NCBI GenBank assembly: GCA_045656145.1
Contig: JAZOQP010000006.1
Coordinates: 1 to 7,049 of the forward strand
Length of the DNA stretch: 7,049 nt
From: SIG565 sp045656145
GTDB taxonomy: Bacteria; Bacillota; Clostridia; Oscillospirales; Acutalibacteraceae
Reading direction: 5' to 3'
The notes under the pieces are model-generated. The model saw only the letters and a list, made by a program, of their open reading frames with translations. It ran no database searches and was not told where the DNA came from. The position numbers and the translations under genes are program-made. Shown one piece after another: positions 1-6,312 of the stretch (positions are counted from its first letter, which is position 1; the number at the start of each line of letters is the position of its first letter).

Positions 1-237
1 AATATCTGGGTTATTTGCAAATGCATAGGCAGCGATTTCATAAATCGGCTCACCTTCGATAGTTGAAGGAACAACTACCACACCACCGGGTCCGATATAT
101 TCTTCAATAACGCCATCAAAAGCGATGAAGTCGGAATCGGGACTTGTTTCAACAGCTAAAGCTGCTGAGCCGATACCCATAATGCAGGTACCGAGCATAA
201 CTGCGAGAACAATTAGCAAACTTAATAATTTTTTCAT
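1..237 (-). CDS. Secreted BspA-type leucine-rich-repeat protein, N-terminal part (runs off the left edge)
   Basis: The 79 visible residues begin with a signal peptide: MKK, a hydrophobic stretch to about residue 23, then SAALA at 24-28, which gives a plausible signal peptidase I site after A28. The mature part has VVVVPSTIEGEPIYEIAAYAF (about residues 53-73), the form of a BspA/LRR_5 repeat unit (VxIPxxIxGxPVxxIxxxAF), so the missing part probably carries more such repeats. Proteins of this family are exported or surface-attached and are common in gut and oral Clostridia and Treponema; individual functions are usually unknown, with adhesion often proposed. The ATG at 235-237 has AAGGAG at 247-252 about 9 bases upstream. 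C18 does not sit in a good lipobox, so a lipoprotein is less likely. The gene has its own promoter and is separated from the dehydrogenase operon by a terminator. The frame is open to the window edge and the C-terminus is not visible. Confidence 0.8.
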   Translation of the reverse strand, partial: MKKLLSLLIVLAVMLGTCIMGIGSAALAVETSPDSDFIAFDGVIEEYIGPGGVVVVPSTIEGEPIYEIAAYAFANNPDI

Positions 238-246
238 AGTTTTTTA

Positions 247-252
247 CTCCTT
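247..252 (-). promoter_or_regulatory. Ribosome binding site of the LRR protein gene
   Basis: Read on the minus strand this is AAGGAG, 9 bases before the ATG at 237. It fixes the start of the gene, since the ATG directly follows and the protein then begins with a normal signal peptide. Confidence 0.75.
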
Positions 253-263
253 TTTTATAATTA

Positions 264-342
264 TTTGCCAAGATTAATATATCAAAAAACAAGACCTTTG
301 TCAATTAAAAATTTTGCCAACTTTTAAGAATACATTGGCAAA
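264..342. repeat. Three copies of an 8-bp TTTGCCAA motif around the LRR gene promoter
   Basis: TTTGCCAA occurs at 264-271 and 313-320, and its reverse complement TTGGCAAA at 335-342. The last two form an inverted repeat with a 14-base gap and start points 22 bases apart, about two helical turns. The first lies over the predicted transcription start (about 269), and the other two lie just upstream of the -35 box. The arrangement resembles operator sites for a DNA-binding regulator. That role is inferred from position only, and no regulator is encoded in the window. Confidence 0.4.
276..304 (-). promoter_or_regulatory. Sigma-A promoter of the LRR protein gene
   Basis: On the minus strand there is a perfect -35 box TTGACA (299-304), a 17-base spacer and a -10 box TATATT (276-281). 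The predicted transcript start is near 269, giving a leader of roughly 32 bases before the ATG at 237. The match to consensus and spacing is close to ideal, so strong basal transcription is expected unless it is repressed. Three TTTGCCAA-type sites surround it. Confidence 0.75.
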
Positions 343-355
343 TTTTTTAATATTT

Positions 356-394
356 AAAAGCCCGAGCAACCAAATTAGCTGCTCGGGCTTTTTT
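356..394. terminator. Rho-independent terminator at the end of the dehydrogenase operon
   Basis: A 13-bp perfect stem pairs 356-368 (AAAAGCCCGAGCA) with 380-392 (TGCTCGGGCTTTT) around an 11-base loop. It starts a few bases after the stop codon of the MBL hydrolase gene (400-402). Read in the operon direction the stem ends in four T, followed by A-rich sequence. Read on the plus strand the T run is six. It can therefore end transcription in both directions, and it insulates the downstream LRR gene, whose promoter lies beyond it. Confidence 0.85.
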
Positions 395-399
395 AAACG

Positions 400-1017
400 C
401 TATAATTCCAGGGTTTCACCTAAATTAATTAAATAAATGTTTTCTTCATTAATTATAGTTTTTTCAACATTTTCCCAAATTCCCAAACAATCTTTTTCCC
501 TTTCGGGAGTGTGCAAAAGAATGATATTATCAGCCTTTGCCGATTTCGTGATGTTTAAGGAAGGCTCTGAGTTCAAATATGCAAACGGCACAAACAAAAC
601 ATCAGGCTTTGGGAATTCTTGCATACCCTTAATTGTTACAGGGGCGGCATCGCCCATAAACCAAATAGTTTTACTCCCTTTGATTATAAAGCTTATATGC
701 TCGGATTCACTTTTGCCTATATGGCGGGTTTTAAAAGGAATTATCTCTAGATTCTTAAGCTTAATTATCTCAGCATTTTCAGGAGATAAAACCTTTTTCC
801 CTTTTGCTTCAGAAGCTTTAGCAAACTCACTATCAAAATGGTCTTGATGAAAATGAGTAAATGCCACAACATCTAAATCCTTATCATATAAATCTTTTTT
901 TATATTTTCAGGTGTTTTACTATAAGGGGGGATTTCACCGCAAACACCATCAAGCAAAAGCTTCACTCCATCTATTTCAAGAAGCACTCCGGCATTTGCG
1001 GTTCTTAAAATTTGCAT
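400..1017 (-). CDS. Small metallo-beta-lactamase-fold metal-dependent hydrolase
   Basis: The 205-residue protein has the metal-binding signature of the MBL fold: H-x-H-x-D-H at 55-60 (HFHQDH), a third histidine at H99 (TRHIG), the bridging aspartate in MGDA at D123, and a late histidine at H169 (LLHTP). The N-terminal GVLLEIDGVKLLLDG strands are also typical. With all ligands present it should bind one or two metal ions, probably zinc, and act as a cytoplasmic hydrolase; no signal peptide is seen. The size and sequence are closest in style to the UlaG/YtkL-like group of MBL proteins, but the substrate cannot be assigned. It is the last gene of the operon. Its ATG (1015-1017) shares one base with the E1 stop codon (TAATG), and AGAGGG at 1024-1029 gives a ribosome binding site inside the E1 gene, so translation is probably coupled. 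A terminator follows within ten bases. The fold is sure; the role in 2-oxoacid metabolism is only inferred from context. Confidence 0.88.
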   Translation of the reverse strand: MQILRTANAGVLLEIDGVKLLLDGVCGEIPPYSKTPENIKKDLYDKDLDVVAFTHFHQDHFDSEFAKASEAKGKKVLSPENAEIIKLKNLEIIPFKTRHIGKSESEHISFIIKGSKTIWFMGDAAPVTIKGMQEFPKPDVLFVPFAYLNSEPSLNITKSAKADNIILLHTPEREKDCLGIWENVEKTIINEENIYLINLGETLEL

Positions 1018-3482
1018 TATACGCCCTCTTTAGCGCGGCGATAGGTTTCTGCTTCGGTGCAACCGTTTTCAACGATATGACCGGGTAGCGGAACTAACTT
1101 CTCATGGATAGCATCGATAATCCAACCTGCCTGTGGGAAGAAATATTCATCAAACTCGAAGGGAGGAGTTATCCAGTTGCGAGCGCCAACTACAACAGGT
1201 GGTGCATCAAGGTCATCGAAGCAAAGCTCGGTGATATTCTTAGCAACATCATTTAAGAAGGAGCCGCGAGCGCAAGCATCGGATACAAGCACTACCCTAC
1301 CTGTCTTCTTAACCGATTCAATAATCTTGGTATAATCAAGCGGAACTAAGGAATGGAGGTTGATTACATCGGCTTCCATACCATATTTTTCGCTTAACTG
1401 TTTTGCGGCATCAACCGCACGATAAAGAGCAGCGCCGATGGTTAAAATGGTAACATCCTTACCATCTCTTACCTTGTTAACATCGCCAAACTCAATTTCA
1501 TAACGCTCTGCAGGAACGCCGCCTTCATGGAACTGCTCGCCGATATCATAAATTCTCTGACTTTCGAAGAATACAACAGGGTCTGTTCCCTTTAGAGCGG
1601 TTTCCATTAAGCCCTTAGCCTCCCAAGGAGTTGCAGGGAAGCAAACCTTAAGGCCCGGGATATGAGCGCAAAGCGCGGTCCAATCCTGAGAGTGCTGAGC
1701 ACCATATTTAGAGCCAACCGACACGCGAAGAACAACAGGCATTTTAAGAATGCCAGCAGACATTGCCTGCCATTTAGACATCTGGTTAAAGATTTCATCG
1801 CCTGCGCAACCGATAAAGTCGGCATACATAAGCTCAACTAAAGCGCGGCCGCCCGAAAGAGCATAACCAACAGCAGATCCTACAATTGCGGCTTCGGCAA
1901 TAGGAGCATTGAAGAGGCGGTTATGCGGAAGAGCATCCATCATACCGCGATATACTGCGAATGCGCCACCCCAATCGCGACAGTCTTCACCATAAGCAAT
2001 AAGGGTTGGATCTTCATAGAAGCGGTCATAAATAACCTCAGAAAGAGCATCACGAAGATTAAAGAGTTTCATTTTCGAAACAGGCTTGCCGTTAACGATT
2101 GGGCAACGCTCTTTTTCTTTTAACTTCTTATATGCGGGAACCTCATTAAGCGGCATATTAACCTCAGGCTCGCGATCATCAAACTTCTCTACCTTCTCAT
2201 TTGAGAACATAAGGCGCTCAACAACCGCAGGGTCTGCCTTGAAATCAACATAGGGGCTGATTTTCGGGTCGGAAGCAGCCTTGCAAATCATGGTCATGCG
2301 CTCGCTTGTTTTTGCGAGGATTTCTTCAATCTTGTTATCGGTAGTAACGCCTGCATCGATAAGACCCTTGCGATAGGTAATAATCGGGTCTTGCTCAAGC
2401 CATGCATCGATTTCTTCCTTGGTACGATATGCATTCTGGTCGGAAGTTGAGTGGCCTGAGAAACGATATGTAACGGTATCGAGCATAACAGGGCCTTCGC
2501 CTGCGCGTAAAATCTTGAGTTTTCTTTCCATTGCATCAATAACTGCAAGAGGATTGAAACCATCAATTCTTTCAGCATGGAACTGAGTAGGGCTTACACC
2601 TGAGCCGATACGAGCGAGCATATCATAACCCATTGTTTCGCCATTAGTCTGGCCACCCATACCATAGGAGTTATTGAATACATTATAAAGAATGGGCATT
2701 CCGCCATTATGATTTTCCCAAAGCTTATGGAACTGATCCATAGAAGCAAAGTTCATTGCCTCCCAAACAGGACCACGAGCCATAGAGCCATCACCTGAGT
2801 TACAAACAACTATACCCTGCTTATCGTTTACCTTTTTAAACAAAGCAGCACCTGTTGCGATAGCTGCCGAGCCACCAACAATAGCATTATTGGGATAGAT
2901 ACCAAAGGGCAAGAAGAAGGCATGCATTGAGCCGCCCATACCTTTATGGAAGCCTGTATCACGAGCGAAAATTTCAGAAAGTGTTCCGTAAAGAATGAAG
3001 CGAATAGCGAGTTCCTTAACATCATCAACAGGGCCTAGTTTTTCGGTTGCTCTTAAAGCAGAACCTCCAAGGAAGCCCTCCATAATGGTCATTAACTCTT
3101 TTTCGCTTAACTTATGAATACAAGAAAGAGCCTTTGCTAAAATTTCAGAATGGCTTCTGTGTGAGCCAAATGTAAAGTCATTCTGGTCTAAAAGATAGGC
3201 TTGACCAACGCAAGCGGCTTCCTGACCGATTGATAAGTGGGCAGGGCCGGGATATGTGGTTTCAATGCCGTTATAAACACCCTGAGTTTTAATAAGGTTG
3301 AGCATTGATTCAAATTCTCTAAGAACGGTAATATCGCGATAGATTCTTACCAAATCATCATCGCTGAACTTTCCGCGCTCATCCTTAATTGTTTTATTAT
3401 AGGTGTTAACAGGAATATCCTTAAACTTAATTTTACCCGCTTTACGCATTTCAAACGGGTCTACATATAAACTTTTTGGCAT
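1017..3482 (-). CDS. Fused E1 alpha-beta subunit of a 2-oxoacid/acetoin dehydrogenase complex (thiamine diphosphate-dependent)
   Basis: This 821-residue protein joins both E1 subunits. It would decarboxylate a 2-oxoacid (or cleave acetoin) and reductively acylate the lipoyl group of the E2 encoded upstream. The alpha part (about 40-430) holds the ThDP/Mg motif GDG at 230-232 with NN at 270-271, the KGMGGSMH segment (180-187), and the loop SGHSTSD with H344. A hydrophilic linker (about 430-468) leads to the beta part (about 470-800), which has GED at 498-500, NAPIAEA with E530 matching the glutamate that activates ThDP in E1 beta, and GAQHSQD with H597. Separate subunits are about 330-400 and 325-340 residues, so the length fits a clean fusion. 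Two stretches look inserted relative to classical E1 alpha: about 40 residues in 120-165, and about 11 between GDG and NN. The ATG at 3480-3482 lies 19 bases after the E3 gene, with AGGGGG at 3491-3496 as ribosome binding site. The substrate is undetermined. Confidence 0.92.
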   Translation of the reverse strand: MPKSLYVDPFEMRKAGKIKFKDIPVNTYNKTIKDERGKFSDDDLVRIYRDITVLREFESMLNLIKTQGVYNGIETTYPGPAHLSIGQEAACVGQAYLLDQNDFTFGSHRSHSEILAKALSCIHKLSEKELMTIMEGFLGGSALRATEKLGPVDDVKELAIRFILYGTLSEIFARDTGFHKGMGGSMHAFFLPFGIYPNNAIVGGSAAIATGAALFKKVNDKQGIVVCNSGDGSMARGPVWEAMNFASMDQFHKLWENHNGGMPILYNVFNNSYGMGGQTNGETMGYDMLARIGSGVSPTQFHAERIDGFNPLAVIDAMERKLKILRAGEGPVMLDTVTYRFSGHSTSDQNAYRTKEEIDAWLEQDPIITYRKGLIDAGVTTDNKIEEILAKTSERMTMICKAASDPKISPYVDFKADPAVVERLMFSNEKVEKFDDREPEVNMPLNEVPAYKKLKEKERCPIVNGKPVSKMKLFNLRDALSEVIYDRFYEDPTLIAYGEDCRDWGGAFAVYRGMMDALPHNRLFNAPIAEAAIVGSAVGYALSGGRALVELMYADFIGCAGDEIFNQMSKWQAMSAGILKMPVVLRVSVGSKYGAQHSQDWTALCAHIPGLKVCFPATPWEAKGLMETALKGTDPVVFFESQRIYDIGEQFHEGGVPAERYEIEFGDVNKVRDGKDVTILTIGAALYRAVDAAKQLSEKYGMEADVINLHSLVPLDYTKIIESVKKTGRVVLVSDACARGSFLNDVAKNITELCFDDLDAPPVVVGARNWITPPFEFDEYFFPQAGWIIDAIHEKLVPLPGHIVENGCTEAETYRRAKEGV

Positions 3483-3501
3483 TTTATTTTCCCCCTATTT
3501 A

Positions 3502-4869
3502 TTAAATGTGAAATATTGCTTCACGTATAATCTCCGCAACGGTTGGGTGCGGGAATACTAATTTTTGAAGTCTTGCCGGAGTGAGCTCGGTATCGACCAT
3601 CATGGTAGCTGTCATAATAATTTCGGAAGCATAGGAGCCTACCATATGGCAACCTACAAGGCGCTTCTTATCGATATCAACAACTATCTTTATAAAGCCT
3701 TTGCCACCGTTTGTTTCGGCAAGATAACGGCCTGCATAAGACATAGGCAACTTAATTTCTTTTACCTTCATTCCCTTTTCTTCGGCCGCTTCTTTTGAAA
3801 GACCAACGCTTGCAACTTCGGGGTCGGTATAGATCACCGAGGGAATTACATCATAACGCATTTCATCGCGAATACCTAACATATGGTTAACGGCAACCTC
3901 AGCCTCTCTATAGGCTGTGTGGGCGAGCATAAGTTTACCATTACAGTCGCCTATAGCGTAAACTCCCGAAACATTGGTGCAAAGGAATCTATCGGTTTTA
4001 ATAGCAGCTCTATCCATATCGAGAGAAAGTGTTTCAAGGCCGATTCCTGCGGTTGAGGGTTTGCGACCTGCAGATAAAAGAACCTTATCGCATTTAAGTT
4101 CCTTCTTCTCGCCATTCTCTTCATAAATAACGCTATCCTTTTTAACCTCGAGCACCTTGCAGGAAAGTTTGAAATCCATTGAACGCTTAGAGAATGCATC
4201 GGTTAAAACCTTGCAGATATCACTATCGGTTGCACCGGCGATTTTGGGCATCATTTCGATAACGGTTACTTTGGTGCCAACGCTTGCGAAATAATAAGCC
4301 ATTTCAAGACCAATTACACCGCCGCCGATAACAACAATGCTTTCCGGTAACTTTTTCTCATCCAAAACCTCGCGGTTGGTAAGAACAAAGCCACTCTCAA
4401 GTCCCTCTTTAAGTCCAGGTACGGGCGGCACTACCGTTTCAGAGCCTGTTGCAATAACAAGGCGCTTACCAATATAACTTCCCTTTTCGGTATCAATCTT
4501 AAAGCCATCTGCAGTTTTACCTGCAACTACGCCATTTTCGCTAACAACGGTAACCTTATTTGCCTTCATTGTGGCGCCAACGCCTGCAACCAAGGTTTTA
4601 ACAACCGAATCTTTACGCTCAATTACTTTAGCGTGATCATAATTTACATTTTCAGCCGTAACGCCGAAAGCTTCGCTTTCTTTCGCATGGCGATACATTT
4701 TAGAAGAATTAAGCAATGTTTTGGTGGGGATACAGCCTTCATTAAGACAGGTGCCGCCAAGCGCCTTCTTTTCAAAAACTGCAACCTTCATTCCACCCTG
4801 AGCCGCACGCTCGGCGCAAAGATATCCGCCGGGGCCGCCGCCCAAAACGAGTAAATCAAAAATTTCCAT
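3502..4869 (-). CDS. lpdA: Dihydrolipoyl dehydrogenase (E3)
   Basis: E3 reoxidises the dihydrolipoyl group of E2 and passes electrons through FAD and a disulfide to NAD+. The 455-residue length is typical of E3 proteins that lack an extra lipoyl domain. The FAD-binding GxGxxG lies at 10-15 and the redox disulfide at C41 and C46 (GGTCLNEGCIPTK). The NAD-binding GGGVIG lies at 182-187, with E205 at the end of the second strand, which favours NAD+ over NADP+. The second FAD contact is AIGD at 305-308. The catalytic base pair is H441 and E446 (PHPTVAE) in the dimer-interface domain. The ATG at 4867-4869 lies 11 bases after the E2 stop, and its AGGAGG (4877-4882) overlaps that stop codon, showing tight operon packing. 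All key residues are present. The same enzyme could also serve a glycine cleavage system elsewhere in the genome, but position assigns it to this complex. Confidence 0.95.
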   Translation of the reverse strand: MEIFDLLVLGGGPGGYLCAERAAQGGMKVAVFEKKALGGTCLNEGCIPTKTLLNSSKMYRHAKESEAFGVTAENVNYDHAKVIERKDSVVKTLVAGVGATMKANKVTVVSENGVVAGKTADGFKIDTEKGSYIGKRLVIATGSETVVPPVPGLKEGLESGFVLTNREVLDEKKLPESIVVIGGGVIGLEMAYYFASVGTKVTVIEMMPKIAGATDSDICKVLTDAFSKRSMDFKLSCKVLEVKKDSVIYEENGEKKELKCDKVLLSAGRKPSTAGIGLETLSLDMDRAAIKTDRFLCTNVSGVYAIGDCNGKLMLAHTAYREAEVAVNHMLGIRDEMRYDVIPSVIYTDPEVASVGLSKEAAEEKGMKVKEIKLPMSYAGRYLAETNGGKGFIKIVVDIDKKRLVGCHMVGSYASEIIMTATMMVDTELTPARLQKLVFPHPTVAEIIREAIFHI

Positions 4870-4876
4870 TATATTG

Positions 4877-4882
4877 CCTCCT
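4877..4882 (-). promoter_or_regulatory. Ribosome binding site of the E3 gene, overlapping the E2 stop
   Basis: AGGAGG on the minus strand starts within the TAG stop codon of the E2 gene (4881-4883) and ends 7 bases before the E3 ATG. Ribosomes finishing E2 uncover or directly feed this site, which is consistent with coupled production of E2 and E3. Confidence 0.8.
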
Positions 4883-6119
4883 ATTTAGCAAGAAGAACGG
4901 TGAAATTCTCTAGGTTTTCGCCAAGTTCTTTTTGGAAACGAGCCGCAGGGCTACCATCAACTGCGCGATGGTCGTATGTAAGGCTGAGGCCCATAGCGGG
5001 ATAAATCTCAATGCCGCCATCTAATGATTTGCGAACTCTATCTGTTGTTGTGCAAACGCCTAAGAGACCTGTTTGCGGAGGATTAATAACGGGGGTAAAG
5101 GATTCAACACCAAGATTTCCAAGATTTGAAACTGTGAATGAACCACCTGATAATTTATCAGGACTTATATTACCCTCACGGCACTCAGCCGCTAATTCTT
5201 TTACAGCCTTTGAAATTTCCAAAAGGCTCATTTCATCGGCATGGAATATGGTGGGTACCATAAGACCGCGAGGAGTATCAACTGCAACGCCTAGGTTTAC
5301 GTGTGAGAAAAGTCTTATAGTGTTATCATCAAGCATATGCGCATTTAGGTCGGGGTGGTTTAAGAGTGTACGCGATACAGCATAAAGCACGATATCGCCA
5401 AGAGTGATTCCTGCATATTCACCGCCCATAGCCTTTAACTGCTTTCTGTAAGCAAGGATTGCCGAAGCATCGAAGCTTGTGTTATGGGTAAGCTGAGCCA
5501 TAGTGGAAAGAGAGGTATGCATTGTTTTGCTGATGGCCTTTCTAATGCCGCTAAACTTAACATCCTTATATTCTTCTTCAGCCACTTTCACAGGTGCTGC
5601 AGCCTTTGCAGGAGCAGATGCGGGAGCATTATCCATAATAGCTCTTACATCACGCTCAATAATTCTACCGTTAGGTCCTGTGGGGGTAGCCATTGAAGCA
5701 TCAACGCCTGCTCTATCGGCAAGCTTTTTAGCTCTTGGAGAAATTGCGGATTTTTCGCCCTCCACAGCGGTAGACTCGGCTACAACTACAGGAGCCTCAA
5801 CCTTTGCTTCAGGCTCTGCTGCAGTGGGAGCCTCTTCCGCCTCAGCCGCACCATCAGGGCGAAGCGCAGAACAATCCTCTCCGCTATTACCAATAGCGCA
5901 AACATTCACAAGGCACGGAACCTCATCACCATCATTAAAGAAAATTTCAAGCAAGGTTCCTTCTGCTGTTGATTCGCATTCAAAACTTGCCTTGTCGGTT
6001 TCATAAGTAAAAAGGATATCTCCTATTTTAACTTCATCTCCAACCTTCTTTTCCCAGTTGCCGATTATACAGCTTTCAACTGTTATACCGGCCTTTGGCA
6101 TAATTACTGCATTTGCCAA
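4881..6119 (-). CDS. Dihydrolipoamide acyltransferase (E2) of the 2-oxoacid/acetoin dehydrogenase complex
   Basis: E2 forms the core of the complex and transfers the acyl group from lipoyl-lysine to CoA. The 412 residues hold three parts in order. A single lipoyl domain (1-80) carries the lipoylated lysine K43 in ETDKAS. After an Ala/Glu/Pro-rich linker comes a peripheral subunit-binding domain (about 126-162: ISPRAKKLADRAGVD...GRIIERDV) that would hold E1 and E3. After a second Ala/Pro linker comes the catalytic domain (about 185-412), with SNLGNLGVESF (331-341), NPPQTG and the active-site DHRAVDG at 383-389, including H384 and D388. The start is TTG at 6117-6119, chosen because AAGGAGG (6128-6134) sits exactly 8 bases upstream and the lipoyl domain is then complete; the next ATG, codon 7, would cut the first strand. 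The lipoyl domain region carries five cysteines (17, 48, 69, 74, 83), which is unusual. It is the first gene of the operon and is divergent from lplA. Acyl specificity is not readable. Confidence 0.93.
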   Translation of the reverse strand: MANAVIMPKAGITVESCIIGNWEKKVGDEVKIGDILFTYETDKASFECESTAEGTLLEIFFNDGDEVPCLVNVCAIGNSGEDCSALRPDGAAEAEEAPTAAEPEAKVEAPVVVAESTAVEGEKSAISPRAKKLADRAGVDASMATPTGPNGRIIERDVRAIMDNAPASAPAKAAAPVKVAEEEYKDVKFSGIRKAISKTMHTSLSTMAQLTHNTSFDASAILAYRKQLKAMGGEYAGITLGDIVLYAVSRTLLNHPDLNAHMLDDNTIRLFSHVNLGVAVDTPRGLMVPTIFHADEMSLLEISKAVKELAAECREGNISPDKLSGGSFTVSNLGNLGVESFTPVINPPQTGLLGVCTTTDRVRKSLDGGIEIYPAMGLSLTYDHRAVDGSPAARFQKELGENLENFTVLLAK

Positions 6120-6127
6120 AATAAAAC

Positions 6128-6134
6128 CCTCCTT
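6128..6134 (-). promoter_or_regulatory. Ribosome binding site that decides the TTG start of the E2 gene
   Basis: AAGGAGG on the minus strand is a full Shine-Dalgarno match with an 8-base spacing to TTG at 6117-6119. No in-frame ATG or GTG lies at a comparable distance, so the TTG is the supported start. Confidence 0.85.
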
Positions 6135-6162
6135 AAAGAAATGCTAAAAAACACTTCTATTT

Positions 6163-6180
6163 TTTATAAAATATTATAAA
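6163..6180. repeat. AT-rich palindrome in the E2 operon leader
   Basis: TTTATAA (6163-6169) and TTATAAA (6174-6180) form a perfect inverted repeat with a 4-base gap. It lies between the predicted transcription start (about 6192) and the E2 ribosome binding site. It could be a protein-binding site or simply low-complexity AT sequence; it is too weak to be an RNA switch by itself. Confidence 0.35.
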
Positions 6181-6198
6181 AATATTGATACATAATAT

Positions 6199-6227
6199 AT
6201 TGTACTACAATTAATTTGGCGAGTCAA
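6199..6227 (-). promoter_or_regulatory. Sigma-A promoter of the E2-E3-E1-MBL operon
   Basis: On the minus strand the -35 box is TTGACT (6222-6227) and the -10 box TACAAT (6199-6204), with a 17-base spacer. The predicted start near 6192 gives a leader of about 73 bases before the TTG start of E2. No other promoter of this quality was noticed in the short gaps between the operon genes. The -35 box is only 5 bases from the -35 box of the first lplA promoter on the other strand, so one regulator could affect both. Confidence 0.75.
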
Positions 6228-6231
6228 TGTA

Positions 6232-6260
6232 TTTTACAAAAAAAAGAATGGTTTTTACAA
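6232..6260. repeat. Direct repeat TTTTACAA, 21-bp period, between the divergent promoters
   Basis: TTTTACAA occurs at 6232-6239 and 6253-6260, exactly 21 bases apart, so both copies face the same side of the helix. The copies overlap the -35 and -10 boxes of the upstream lplA promoter, and the first lies next to the operon -35 box. The similarity may partly come from promoter consensus, but the spacing would suit a dimeric regulator. Confidence 0.35.
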
Positions 6261-6261
6261 T
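6233..6261 (+). promoter_or_regulatory. Upstream candidate promoter of lplA (P1)
   Basis: The -35 box TTTACA (6233-6238) and -10 box TACAAT (6256-6261) are separated by 17 bases. The predicted start near 6268 would give a leader of about 45 bases before the lplA GTG, enough to carry the ribosome binding site. Its transcription start falls on the -35 box of the second promoter. Confidence 0.45.
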
Positions 6262-6266
6262 ATAAA

Positions 6267-6295
6267 TTGACTATTATTAATATTTAATTTATAAT
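6267..6295 (+). promoter_or_regulatory. Downstream promoter of lplA (P2)
   Basis: TTGACT (6267-6272), a 17-base spacer and a perfect TATAAT (6290-6295) make the best promoter match on this strand. The predicted start near 6302 leaves only about 5-11 bases before the start codon, so a transcript from it would be almost leaderless. Confidence 0.7.
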
Positions 6296-6312
6296 ATGGG
6301 TAGGTGATGACT

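Noticed and set aside
180..189. Lipobox at C18 of the LRR protein
   Set aside because: The residues before C18 (LGT) do not fit the usual L-[AST]-[GA]-C pattern and the hydrophobic stretch continues past the cysteine; a signal peptidase I site after A28 fits better.
437..847. Plus-strand open frame of 136 residues opposite the MBL hydrolase gene
   Set aside because: It lies wholly antisense to a gene with intact catalytic motifs, has no recognisable domain, and arises from the reverse frame of that gene.
5011..6006. Plus-strand open frames opposite the E2 gene
   Set aside because: The Ala/Ser-rich frame at 5503-6006 mirrors the Ala/Glu/Pro-rich linkers of E2; neither frame has domain features, and both are fully covered by a clear E2.
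400..6119. Assignment of the operon specifically to pyruvate or to acetoin
   Set aside because: E1, E2 and E3 motifs are shared by all these complexes, and no neighbour in the window (such as an acetoin regulator or branched-chain enzymes) decides the substrate.
6120..6192. Riboswitch or attenuator in the E2 operon leader
   Set aside because: The leader is about 73 bases, very AT-rich, with only a short weak palindrome and no GC-rich stem, terminator or known aptamer core that I can recognise.
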